Positions 25,074 to 34,690 of a DNA stretch of 64,000 bases are shown in pieces. The notes below the pieces were generated by a model. That model was not told where the DNA came from and did no database searches. It saw nothing but the letters and a program-made list of their open reading frames with translations. How positions within the stretch are numbered: the stretch's first letter is position 1; every line of letters begins with the position of its first letter. Source of the DNA: Pomphorhynchus laevis (lineage: Eukaryota > Acanthocephala > Palaeacanthocephala > Echinorhynchida > Pomphorhynchidae); contig WNNJ02002847.1 in the NCBI GenBank assembly GCA_012934845.2, forward strand, positions 124,001 through 188,000, in the 5' to 3' direction. Position numbers and translations under genes: made by a program.

Positions 25074-25253
25074 TGGATACGTATATATCCAAGATACGTA
25101 TATATCAAGTTACGATTATTGTGATAGGGTGTATAAAGTTTAATCCAGCAGGGGTTATCAAAACGTATTATTCAACATAAATATTCTGTTACGGTTTTTA
25201 ATTATGATAAAAATTCTGATTATAATAAACGGATTATAACTAATTATTCTAAT

Positions 25254-25386
25254 ATTACAATGTAACTCTGCGATTACAACGTAACTGTGCGATTACAATG
25301 TAAATCTGCGATTACAATGTAACTCAGCGATTACAATGTAAATCTGCGATTACAATGTAAATCTGCGATTACAATGTAAATCTGCG
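25254..25386 (+). repeat. 19-bp minisatellite, seven units
   Basis: Seven consecutive 19-base units of the type ATTACAATGTAAATCTGCG differ at only a few positions. A degenerate unit ending GATATATCTCTGCG follows. The adjoining AT-rich block (25387-25560) is itself repeated at about 25570-25750. Confidence 0.85.
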
Positions 25387-27960
25387 ATTACGATATATCT
25401 CTGCGATATATCGTAATATTTATCATATATAATCTTGTATAATATATAATATATATTATATTTAATATATTAAATATTAAAATATTAAAATATATAATAT
25501 ATTTTATACTATATAATATTATATATTACAGTAATTAAATAAGTATAATAAATTATATTAAAACTTTTAATCGCAAATCTGCGATTACGATATATCTCTG
25601 CGATAGATCTTAATATTTATCATATATAACATTTTATAATAAATAATATATATTAAATATAATATATAAAATATTAAATATTAAAATATTAAGATATATA
25701 ATACATTTTATACTATATAATATTATATAGTATATATTACAGTAATTAAATCGATATATGCGATATATCATACAATAAATCTATACAAGTCATATTGTCC
25801 GTAAACAAAGTCCACAAGTAAAAATCTTACGGAGAAACTGAAGCGAAACAAAATATATACATAAATGACTCAATAAAATAGATGGAAGTGTAAATGTTAA
25901 TGTTACTCATGAATCTTATAAATACCACTTAATTAAATGCCTGCATCAATTCCGACATTTGGACAAGTGTTTCCGCAACTGTAGATTTCCTTAAAAAGTT
26001 TAAAAATGTAAATTTCACATGTGGTTATTGTTCAGACAGGTTTTTCTACGATCTTTAGACTCAGGCAATTTCCAAATCGTTTAAGGTGCTTGGCCTATGT
26101 CGTTTAGGTAAACGATTTGATTGCCAACTGTTGTTGAAGGTGGTATTCGAAACTAGTGATCAGGCTCGATTCGTAATGTCTGATTCCAAAAAGTTGCGTA
26201 TATATCAAGTTCGTATTATTTCCTATTATTCAATGCAGAAAAGAGAAATGCTGAGGAAAGTTAGAAGTTAGTTAAATCGTTGCATTTTTGCGGGAGAATA
26301 TATTCTCGTAATTAGCGATTTTTGTGTGTTGGCGTTCACTTATGAAAGGAAATCTCATTAGCTTCGATTCTGAGCTCGCGTGCATCAGAACACTCTCGAT
26401 TAAGAACGGCTTCACGTGTTCCTGCCTGTATGCTACACCAATATTTGTACCTTAATCTCGAATATTGACGTTATAGTTTGGACGAATTCTGAGTATATAG
26501 ATGCCATTATAAATGATGTATATATAAAAATGATAATAAATGAGAAATAAATGATAGATAATTTTAAATGTCATCATACATGATGCCATTTTTGATAGAG
26601 AAATATTAATTTCAGGTTATAATTTGAAACGTTTAGATAGGTTCCCTCCTAAGAGGTCGGAGAGTAGCTCTTTATGTTCAGTAGAGGGGCGTGATTAGAA
26701 ACATAGTGATATATTCGAATCATGGAGGGACATGCGAGTGTTTTATAGTTGATCTACCTATTTCCTACCTTCGAGTTTCGTTAGAGCTTTTTATATAACA
26801 GCCAAATCAGCTATTTTTAATAAAATAGCTAATTCGAATAAATTATAATTTATTCCATATGTTGAATCAACAGTTCAAGTTTTAACTTTAATCGGATTGC
26901 AATTTTACTAAGAGATGTCATATAGCGAAACTCAATGATGTTGAGGTTGTATCAGCATTTATAATTCCTTTGTCTTCGATAGCTTTTGCTATCATCAGGA
27001 TTAAAATTTTAAATGTTCACAAAATTTTGATAGTTGACATTTTTCCAAAAATACAAGCATTGATGTGCCCCCGACTTATTTAAAGCTTCAGAAATTATTA
27101 TGAGCTCCACAACTTATTAAATGTATACCTGATTTTAGCGAAGTGCCATTGTCTATAAGATTTCTTGTAAAAATGCGGCGAGTTTGAGTCATTATATTGA
27201 TTTCGAAAATGTATCTATTTGATCATTTGAAAGTAACTTATATCTCGCATTATACAAGAAGCGTATTTTATCAGAAAAGAACCTAATTTAATTCTTAATA
27301 ATAAATCTGATTTCAACCTTAACTTAAATTATAATTAATTTTTCTAATATTACATTATTTTAATTTTTCAATTTGTTTGTATTCTCACCGTTCTAGGATT
27401 TTGTTTTGGTTTAGATTAAATTATAATTAATTACTCAATTATTACATTATTTTAATTTTTCAATTCAAATGTTTTTATCGCTTGTTTTATGATTTTGCCT
27501 TTATTATTAATAATATATATTATTAATAAAAATATTAATAATATTATTAATAATATATAAATAATATTATATTGTTTATGATTTCGTTTTGCATGCTTTT
27601 TTTAATTTATTTATTTTTCTTTGAGCTTGTTTAAATATGTGTTGTTCATGCATGTTTAGTTTTTCGTTATTTTCATTTTAAGTTGAAATGCGGGACACAT
27701 CAATGCTTGTATTGTTAGATAAATGTTAACTATCAAAATCTTTTAAACATAAAAAATTTTAATCCTGAAGATGATAGCAAGAGTTATCGAAATATTAAAA
27801 TATTGTACTTTTAAATTAAGCGATTTTTTCTTCTTTGCTTCTTTAAAACTATCTAATCTAAAATTTAAGGAGATTCTGGATTTAGTGTGTACTAAGAAAT
27901 AAATTTAAATTTTTAAGTTTAAATTTAATAAAATATAACGAATAAGAATTTATTAAAAAG
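25387..27960. other. Non-coding, repeat-rich stretch
   Basis: It contains a tandemly duplicated AT-rich block (25387-25750), no supported gene, and a pair of approximately 110-bp inverted repeats at about 26975-27080 and 27688-27797. In the right copy CTGAAGA is followed by a stem (GATAGC/GTTATC) and GAAA, a hammerhead-like signature often found at Penelope-element ends. The open frame at 26086-26271 shows no family features. Confidence 0.5.
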
Positions 27961-28245
27961 ATTATTAATTTATATCGTAAAGATGACATATTTAAATTTA
28001 CAAGAAACATATTTTTGCATGAGCATTCATGCATACCATATAATATAAAATATAATACATTAAATAATGAAATTTTAAGAATTGCAACAATATGTAATGA
28101 TATTGGCTTTCTTCAAAATCATTTAAATAATTTAATAGATACATATTTTAAACTAGATTACTATAAAAATAACATCAAGCAGAAAATAGTAAAATATATA
28201 AATCAACAATAATATTAAAAATAAATTTAAACTCTAAAGTAGCAA
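27895..28245 (+). pseudogene. Penelope-like RT C-terminal fragment, copy A
   Basis: It encodes RKDDIFKFTRN, FLHEHSCIPYNIKYN and LRIATICNDIGFLQNHLNN, the same C-terminal stretch that follows the RT in the Penelope-like element at 46.5-49.5 kb. A nearly identical approximately 350-bp copy lies at 35498-35848 in the same orientation, so the two bracket the USP-bearing LINE. Confidence 0.75.
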
Positions 28246-28320
28246 ATTTGTATGCATGGATAATAAATATTATATTTTGTATAAATATAACATCACAAGC
28301 AGAGAATAAAACAAATAAAA

Positions 28321-28886
28321 AAATTTTGGTTTCTAATAAACATACAAAAATTACGATGTTTTTGAAACATCCTTAAAACAATTTTGGTTTCTAATAAACA
28401 TACAATATAATAACATACAAGATACAATTGGGAGAAAAACTGGGCATAAAATAACAGATGCTTTTAAGAGCGTAAGTTCCAAGCGCATATCCTAAACCAT
28501 TACAACAACTTACAATCTTCGACGACAACCAAGGACAACCTTCGACGACAACCAAGGACAACCTTTGACGACAACTAACGACAACCATTCGCAAGTTGAA
28601 ATAGTTGACCTTAAAAAAATTTTGGTTTCTAATAAACATACAAAAATTACGATGTTTTTGAAACATCCTTAAAACAATTTTGGTTTCTAATAAACATACA
28701 ATATAATAACATACAAGATACAATTGGGAGAAAAACTGGGCATAAAATAACAGATGCTTTTAAGAGCGTAAGTTCCAAGCGCATATCCTAAACCATTACA
28801 ACAACTTACAATCTTCGACGACAACCAAGGACAACCTTCGACGACAACCAAGGACAACCTTCGACGACAACTAACGACAACCATTC
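28321..28886 (+). repeat. Tandem duplication (about 270 bp, period 296) in the LINE 5' region
   Basis: The block 28321-28590 is repeated at 28617-28886 almost without change. Each unit starts with TTTTGGTTTCTAATAAACAT and ends in short direct repeats of the type GACGACAACCAAGGACAACC. The arrangement directly precedes the USP-bearing LINE coding region and resembles the repeated promoter monomers seen in some LINE 5' UTRs. A regulatory role is inference. Confidence 0.8.
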
Positions 28887-29000
28887 GTTTGACAATTATC
28901 GACAACCATCGACAACCATCGACGACATCCGCTCGCTACTTACAACTAACGACTACATACAACTAACGCGAACTACTTACAACTAACGCGAACTACAAAA

Positions 29001-29112
29001 AATTTTGGTTTCTAATAAACATACAGAATCAATAACCCAAAAACTGAAGACCTTAAAAAAAATTTTGGTTTCTAATAAACATACAGAATCAATAACCCAA
29101 AAACTGAAGAAG
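29001..29112 (+). repeat. 60-bp tandem duplication in the LINE 5' region
   Basis: AATTTTGGTTTCTAATAAAC at 29001 recurs at 29061, each followed by the same AATCAATAACCCAAAAACTG text. It is the third cluster of this motif before the LINE start codon. Confidence 0.8.
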
Positions 29113-29296
29113 ATCATATTAAATTTGGTGTTGAATTAGCTACCCATTCAAGATATATTCAAATTACAATAAATAACATACAATTAATATACACAATCAA
29201 GAACAGATCAAGAACATAGTTAAAGATCAAGAAAAGATCAAGAACAGAACAAGAAAGTGCATCCTGCAAAAACCCATCAGACCCATCAGATCGACA

Positions 29297-32200
29297 ATGG
29301 ACAGAACGGGTAACAATTTGATTCCATCATCAATTACGTCAGCTCACTCCGCCTCACACCCTACAAGTTCTAATGGCGAGTTAATTTCTAAAGTTAATTT
29401 TAATATGTGCCATATTTGTAGAGAGGTTCGCAACCGGAAGCGTATAACGCAATGTCACGCTTGCGGGAATTATTTTCACCTTTCTTGTGTTGGCCTTACA
29501 AAGAAGCAGTCCAAGACGATTCCCAAGTGGGTCTGTACGAGTTGCGTGTTTAATCTGACTGGACAAATTGAAACGTATTGCTCAGATACGTCGAAGTCCC
29601 TCGTTGGAGTGACTGCAGACCAGAGTGAACAATACTCTCATAATGATGATATCTCGGCATTGGCAAAAGTTTGGTCTGCTCCGGTTCAAACGGTTGTTCG
29701 ACTTCCATGGAGCACCCGTACACATGCTGCACTGTTATTCGCTGATGCGATTAAAGCGGTTCTTACAAGGAACAATATTGCTTCATGGGTTCGATTATTG
29801 AGTATGCCAAAGTTATGCTTTCACCTGACAGCAACCCAGCAAGACCAGTTACGTTCACTAGAGGCATCAAAAGCTATTAGCGAACATCTGAACATGTTCG
29901 CAAATTCCTGTATTACCGATCTCGCAGGTTCTTTAGCAGATAAGAGATACTCAAGGAGCACAAACAGGTGTGGCAAAGTATCGGAGGTGATCACTATTGC
30001 TAGGAGAGGGAACTATGGTAAGGCAGTGCGGCGGCTGACGTCAAACGATCTTTGTGACGCTTCGCAGGAAGTGCGAGAACGATTGGTTCAATTACACCCC
30101 CGTCAGAGTGTCCAAGGTGAGTTTCCGTTAATGTATCCGGATATTCAGCGATGCAGTGATATAAGTGACGCTGTACAAGTAGACCGAGACCTTGTGTGGA
30201 GAGCCATCCAGTCATTTCAACCGTCAACTTCACCAGGTTGCCTAGGGTGGCGTCCTGAACATTTGCAGGACATGATTGCAGCGGATTGTGGGGGCAGCTT
30301 ATTGGAGAGGCTTACACAGCTTGTCAACCACTTATTGGCGGGGCTTGCCCCAACTGAGCTTGCGCCGTGGTTAGCTGGAGCAGCATTGATAGGAGTGCCT
30401 AAAATAGATGGAGGGGTTCGGCCAATTGCTTCGGGTGAGACGCTGCGTCGACTTTGCGCCAAATGTATCTGTATGAAGCTGAGAGGTAGCTTTGCACGGA
30501 TTCTCCGCCCGACACAACTTGGTGTCTCGACTCCTAACGCCATTGAAACAATAATACACAAAGTACGAAGGATTCACACATCGTATAGAAACCGACTTGA
30601 TTGGGTTTGGGCCAAGATGGACCTGTCCAATGCATTCAATTGTGTCAACCGATCATCAATGCTAGACGAGGTGTTTGATCTCACCCCAGAGATTTACCCA
30701 TGGGTTAGCTGGTGTTACGACAAGCCATCAAATCTAAGGTTTGGAAACATGGAACCTCTAATATCAGAGCAGGGAGTTCAACAGGGCGATCCTTTGGGAC
30801 CTTTTCTTTTCTCTCTAGCGATCCAGAAGGTGATTACCCAGCCCAATGATAGTGAGGGAATCGAAGTTAACTGCTGGTACCTCGATGACGGCATCGTTGG
30901 AGGCAACCCTGAGGCTGTGGCTAATACCCTCAACAAACTAGAGAAGGCGTTCCACGTTTTGAACCTGAACTTAAATTGGGCAAAGACTGAAGTTACCGGT
31001 GATCCGGTAGCTGTTCGGAAGTGCATTTCGCTGTGCACAGAACGTCCATCTGCAAATATGACATGTAATTTTCATGTGCTTGGAACACCCATTGGTGACG
31101 ATATTTTCGTAAACTCACACCTGCACGAGCAAGCTTTCCCCAAGCTAAAACAAGCAATCGACGCTGTTTCTTCGCTTCCAGATCCGCAGATTGCATATTT
31201 GCTGTTGCGTCATTGTGTCGCTGGCCCAAAGATCAATCATTTCAACCGTACAATTCCACCCCTAGTAATGGAAAGTTTTTTACACAGGTTTGACCAGGAA
31301 GTCATGCAAGCCTTTGAGCGAATAACAGCGACTCAATTAAATGAGGCCACTCGACAACAAGTTGCGCTCCCTCTAAACCTTGGAGGACTCGGTCTGCGAA
31401 GTGGAGAGAAGCACTCATTTTGCGCGTATATCTCTAGCATATTGTCGGTTGCACGGAATGGATCGCGCGACCCCAGAGAGTACGTAGGTTATGATGACAC
31501 TTTGAGTCAGATGGTCAGTATGTTACAAAATGAGTTTGAACCTCTTGCCAACACAAAACAATCACGAATGTCATTTATGGTCGATAAAAAGTCACACGAA
31601 TGCTTACTCGGTCAAGCGAACCAATTTGATAGAGCGCGACTACTCGCAATAGCAAGACCGCATGCAAGTGCCTGGCTGCAAGTAACCCCCTGTCAAATCC
31701 AACGAGTAGATCTAACGCCGCCACAATTTTGTATCCTCGTGCGTCTATGGTTGGGACTAGCCATTTTCCCAAAGAAACATCGGTGCGACCGTTGCCTTCG
31801 TTCATCGGATATTTATGGTCTGCACGCGCTCACATGTCAATACGGGGGACATCGAGGCCTTCGTCATGATGGCATTCGAGATGTTTTATTCCATGCGGCG
31901 CAGAATGCTCGAATGCACGTCTCGCTAGAACCACAGAGATTATTGCCTGATCTTCGTGAAAGACCAGCCGATATCTTGATACATGGAGACCCCCAGAAGC
32001 GGTGGATTTTGCAGTTACGCACCCACAACAGAGTGGTTTCCTGGCAAAAGCTGCTATTTCAGAAGGCTACGCAGCAGCGGCATATGCTGCCAATGTTAAG
32101 GATCGAAAATACCGAGCGCGTATGGAGGCCCATGGTTATGTGTTCACACCCGCTGTTGTTGAGGTGTTTGGAGGTTGGAATGTCAAGGGCGAACAATTAA
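29297..32200 (+). CDS. PHD finger, reverse transcriptase and start of the nuclease
   Basis: The ATG begins a 967-residue frame. A complete PHD finger (C4-H-C3) uses C38, C41, C53, C56, H61, C64, C80 and C83; PHD fingers usually bind histone tails, which could aid targeting. The RT shows GGVRPIASGETLRRLCAK, KMDLSNAFNCVNR (motif A), GVQQGDPLGPFLFSLAI (motif B) and CWYLDDG (motif C, Y528-D531). A knuckle, CDRCLRSSDIYGLHALTC then RH, lies at about 830-858, followed by ERPADILIHGD, the first half of the nuclease motif. True homology ends near 31,994; the last approximately 65 codons are out-of-frame sequence. Confidence 0.9.
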   Translation: MDRTGNNLIPSSITSAHSASHPTSSNGELISKVNFNMCHICREVRNRKRITQCHACGNYFHLSCVGLTKKQSKTIPKWVCTSCVFNLTGQIETYCSDTSKSLVGVTADQSEQYSHNDDISALAKVWSAPVQTVVRLPWSTRTHAALLFADAIKAVLTRNNIASWVRLLSMPKLCFHLTATQQDQLRSLEASKAISEHLNMFANSCITDLAGSLADKRYSRSTNRCGKVSEVITIARRGNYGKAVRRLTSNDLCDASQEVRERLVQLHPRQSVQGEFPLMYPDIQRCSDISDAVQVDRDLVWRAIQSFQPSTSPGCLGWRPEHLQDMIAADCGGSLLERLTQLVNHLLAGLAPTELAPWLAGAALIGVPKIDGGVRPIASGETLRRLCAKCICMKLRGSFARILRPTQLGVSTPNAIETIIHKVRRIHTSYRNRLDWVWAKMDLSNAFNCVNRSSMLDEVFDLTPEIYPWVSWCYDKPSNLRFGNMEPLISEQGVQQGDPLGPFLFSLAIQKVITQPNDSEGIEVNCWYLDDGIVGGNPEAVANTLNKLEKAFHVLNLNLNWAKTEVTGDPVAVRKCISLCTERPSANMTCNFHVLGTPIGDDIFVNSHLHEQAFPKLKQAIDAVSSLPDPQIAYLLLRHCVAGPKINHFNRTIPPLVMESFLHRFDQEVMQAFERITATQLNEATRQQVALPLNLGGLGLRSGEKHSFCAYISSILSVARNGSRDPREYVGYDDTLSQMVSMLQNEFEPLANTKQSRMSFMVDKKSHECLLGQANQFDRARLLAIARPHASAWLQVTPCQIQRVDLTPPQFCILVRLWLGLAIFPKKHRCDRCLRSSDIYGLHALTCQYGGHRGLRHDGIRDVLFHAAQNARMHVSLEPQRLLPDLRERPADILIHGDPQKRWILQLRTHNRVVSWQKLLFQKATQQRHMLPMLRIENTERVWRPMVMCSHPLLLRCLEVGMSRANN

Positions 32201-33462
32201 TTAGACGTATCGCTGGTAATGTTAGTAAAGTTCGGGGTATTCCCTATAGCGTAGCGGTTACCAAGTTGTTCCAACGTACCTCAGTGGCCCTTATGCGTGG
32301 TAACGCCCGCGCGCTATTGGCCTCACTTGGAATATCCTACTCGTCTAGTTCATGGGGACGCCCTCCGGTAACCCATGAACCGCTCGAACGATTTTTCAAA
32401 GAAAGCCAAGATGAGATTCAAAAGTCACAAAAACAAGGTAGCATCGAAGATATGGTTGACAAAGAACTGAGCACCTTTAAAGAAAAACTTACTGACAGGG
32501 AAGATAATGAGATGATCCATCTGACCACTGACGTATTCCTGACAGCAGAAGAACTCGAAAACGTTAATGAATATTCCATTCCAAAAGACCTTTCCATTCC
32601 ATCCAAAAAACAACAGCAGGAAGGTCTCAATCAGGGTTACAGCGAAGGTTCGCCTCTTAATATGGCGAAATGTGTCGATGACCTGACAATCTCTCATCCG
32701 TCTCAAAACCACTTAGTCTTAACGGAGGAATTTTATTCACGAAATAATGGCTATTACAGCGACGCAGAAAGCCAACACGCGCCATCCAAACGAATTGTAT
32801 CGCAAAGTCATTCACGTCCTATCGGTTTCCCCAATGTAGGCAACAGTTGTTTTTTGAACGCTATCCTGAGGTCCCTCTTTTGCCTCGATATGTTCATGAT
32901 CCATGTTCGCACACAACACGCTTTCAGCGAGATTCTTAATTGCATTAGGAAAAAACAGGAATCAATTGACAATCAACCATTTGGCGTAACACGATTCACA
33001 GTCAAAGCAATCAGAAAACGAAATCGGCAATATCGTACGGTTACGCACCCGCCTACTGACATTGAAAACCGCGTCGTTACATTTTTGGGACATATGAATT
33101 GCCTCGCCGACATATTAGAACATACAAATAGTAAACAGGGCACAGTCAAGAGAGCCCTACGGGGTATACTGGACCTGACCCCACTCGAGAAACTTAGACA
33201 ACATGACACACACGAGATGTTGCTCTCTATTTTTGACCTACTACCCGGTTGTGATGACTTCTTCTCGTTTACGGTGTGTAATACCCTACGATGCACTCAC
33301 TGTGACGCAGTGACTCGATCAGAAGACGTGAGTTTCGATCTCTGTCTTGGTACCAGATTGGGCGGGGCCATGAAAGTCAAAGACGCTAACTCAATCCCAC
33401 AGCCACGGCCCGAATGGAAAACTGACTATCCAGATAAGTGCGATCTAAATGCCTGTGTGTAA
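32002..33462 (+). CDS. End of restriction-like nuclease, spacer and USP domain N-terminal half
   Basis: The frame opens with VDFAVTHPQQ (the apparent start is GTG), the second half of the nuclease motif begun by RPAD in the previous frame; a single base lost or gained in the C5 run at 31990-31994 explains the offset. The end of the nuclease/RT tail runs to about residue 115. A hydrophilic spacer of about 160 residues follows. Then comes the USP Cys box GFPNVGNSCFLNAILRSLF (catalytic Cys at residue 283, codon 32848-32850), the box LRQHDTHEMLLSIFDLL and the first zinc-ribbon pair CTHC. It ends in a TAA, after which the same frame continues the domain. Confidence 0.88.
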   Translation: MDFAVTHPQQSGFLAKAAISEGYAAAAYAANVKDRKYRARMEAHGYVFTPAVVEVFGGWNVKGEQLIRRIAGNVSKVRGIPYSVAVTKLFQRTSVALMRGNARALLASLGISYSSSSWGRPPVTHEPLERFFKESQDEIQKSQKQGSIEDMVDKELSTFKEKLTDREDNEMIHLTTDVFLTAEELENVNEYSIPKDLSIPSKKQQQEGLNQGYSEGSPLNMAKCVDDLTISHPSQNHLVLTEEFYSRNNGYYSDAESQHAPSKRIVSQSHSRPIGFPNVGNSCFLNAILRSLFCLDMFMIHVRTQHAFSEILNCIRKKQESIDNQPFGVTRFTVKAIRKRNRQYRTVTHPPTDIENRVVTFLGHMNCLADILEHTNSKQGTVKRALRGILDLTPLEKLRQHDTHEMLLSIFDLLPGCDDFFSFTVCNTLRCTHCDAVTRSEDVSFDLCLGTRLGGAMKVKDANSIPQPRPEWKTDYPDKCDLNACV

Positions 33463-33669
33463 AAGAGGTTTGGTGATGAGATGGTTGACGGTTTCATGTG
33501 CATCCATTGCGGGAAGTATGGTGTAAAGATCAGCCGAAAAATTAACTCACTTCCGTCAATGTTGATAATCTCCTTGCTGCGCTCTGGAATCGAGCCATGT
33601 CCTTACTCGAATGTGTTTGACGAAGTACTCGGGACTGCAGCCGTGACATTGTTACTTCAAAGCTCATGA
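33463..33669 (+). CDS. USP domain middle part (second zinc-ribbon pair)
   Basis: Straight after the TAA the same frame reads KRFGDEMVDGFMCIHCGK, the second CxxC of the USP zinc ribbon, then SLPSMLIISLLR, the strand that in USPs reads roughly LPxxLxxxLxRF. The single stop (33460-33462) is the only break here. The frame closes at 33669, overlapping the next ATG in the sequence TCATGA. Domain homology probably changes frame a little before that, between 33618 and 33665. Confidence 0.8.
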   Translation, partial: KRFGDEMVDGFMCIHCGKYGVKISRKINSLPSMLIISLLRSGIEPCPYSNVFDEVLGTAAVTLLLQSS

Positions 33670-34514
33670 CAAAGGTAGCTATTCCAGAACATCTAAATAT
33701 GTATGATTATTGCGTACAACCCTCGTTACCCACTGAATATATACTCCACGCGATAGTCAGCCACGAGGGGTTCTGTCCGAAGTTTGGTCACTACATCTGT
33801 GATGCCAGGCTGCAAGTGCCCTGTGCACAGATACCACACGGATCTAAGAACAACGACCCCGTCATTCGTTGGTTTACTTTTAACGATGACGTTGTGGACC
33901 GGTACACGGACTTTAGCAAGTTACTGCAGGATCGGCAAAGGTCCGCATACATCTTGTTTTATCAAAGAAGTGATAAAGCCGCAAACAAAAATATGTGCAA
34001 TGTAGAGATGCACTTGACGAATAAATACAGGGATCTTTGTAAGAGTCAAGTTTACTCAGAACAAACGAGCGGCGTGATGTTTTGCCCCCAGGCCGAAAAG
34101 AGCAAAAACAGGAAGGGGTTAGGCGAGAAGCAGAGCGAAGCTCCCGACGAAAAGACGATGATGACGGGGACTGAAGAAAGAAGTGACGTCCGCTCGGCGG
34201 CGACTGGCAGCAGTAAAGCGCGAAAAGGATCCAAGCGGAAATCCAAATCAGACAGAAAGCGATCAAAGAAAGTGGGGAGGAAAGAGAATATGAACGGAAA
34301 ATCGGCGTCGAGTGAAAAGAACGACATAAAACGTAAGAAGAAGATAATCGAATCGGAACAACCGAAAAAGGATGCGAAAGTCGAGACAGTGGATGGTAAG
34401 AAAAGCAGCTTCGGTAATCCCATCGAAAAGACAAAAAAGAAGGAGGAAGTCATGAAGCCGCTCACAATGGCGGACAATGAAGAGACTGAAACAATAGAGG
34501 GCGCAAAACATTAA
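33666..34514 (+). CDS. USP domain C-terminal half with His box, plus lysine-rich tail
   Basis: It starts VAIPEHLNMYDYC, then YILHAIVSHEG and FGHYICDARLQ (His box; catalytic His at residue 42, codon 33789-33791), followed by WFTFNDDVV (third catalytic position) and SAYILFYQRSD, the typical USP ending. From about residue 125 the protein is Lys/Glu/Ser-rich (KRKSKSDRKRSKKVGRK), likely a nuclear-targeting or nucleic-acid-binding tail. USPs remove ubiquitin from proteins; here the likely benefit is protecting element proteins or altering chromatin, which is inference. Confidence 0.85.
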   Translation: MTKVAIPEHLNMYDYCVQPSLPTEYILHAIVSHEGFCPKFGHYICDARLQVPCAQIPHGSKNNDPVIRWFTFNDDVVDRYTDFSKLLQDRQRSAYILFYQRSDKAANKNMCNVEMHLTNKYRDLCKSQVYSEQTSGVMFCPQAEKSKNRKGLGEKQSEAPDEKTMMTGTEERSDVRSAATGSSKARKGSKRKSKSDRKRSKKVGRKENMNGKSASSEKNDIKRKKKIIESEQPKKDAKVETVDGKKSSFGNPIEKTKKKEEVMKPLTMADNEETETIEGAKH

Positions 34515-34574
34515 CAGTTGTAACACTTTTATGTTGTACTTGAATTTATGTTATCTATATATTTTTGAAAAGTG

Positions 34575-34575
<1 letters not shown>

Positions 34576-34626
<51 letters not shown>
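34576..34626. repeat. TA dinucleotide run
   Basis: About 25 TA units follow the LINE 3' UTR. It may be the 3' tail of the element or a pre-existing microsatellite. Confidence 0.8.
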
Positions 34627-34628
<2 letters not shown>

Positions 34629-34690
34629 TAAATAATGAAATTTTAAGAATTGCAGTAATTTGTAACGATATTGGCTTTCTTCAAAAAAAA
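34624..34690 (+). pseudogene. Short Penelope-like fragment
   Basis: ACATTAAATAATGAAATTTT and the text that follows repeat the coding stretch seen at about 28050-28115, directly after the TA run. Confidence 0.55.

Larger units (their letters stand above)
28321..34575 (+). mobile_element. Non-LTR retrotransposon carrying a ubiquitin-specific protease
   Basis: A plus-strand element with a repeated 5' region (28.3-29.3 kb), about 5.2 kb of coding sequence and a short 3' UTR ending in a TA run at 34576. Domain order is PHD finger, RT, CCHC-type knuckle, restriction-like nuclease, spacer, USP protease (peptidase C19), lysine-rich tail. Composition is clearly less AT-rich than the flanks. Only three coding breaks are evident in 5.2 kb, so the copy is fairly young. 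The exact 5' and 3' ends and any target duplication were not established. Confidence 0.85.

Noticed and set aside
25254-25386. CRISPR-like array
   Set aside because: The 19-bp units are directly adjacent with no unique spacers, and the window is eukaryotic; it is a minisatellite.
26086-26271. Small gene of 61 codons
   Set aside because: No family resemblance, no neighbouring coding exon, and composition equal to the flanks.
32001-32200. End of the 967-residue frame as true protein C-terminus
   Set aside because: After about 31,994 the nuclease homology moves to the other frame, so the last approximately 65 codons are out-of-frame.
33913-34526. Open frames on the minus strand opposite the USP C-terminal tail
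   Set aside because: They are Phe/Ser-rich mirror readings of the Lys/Glu-rich tail, with no motifs.
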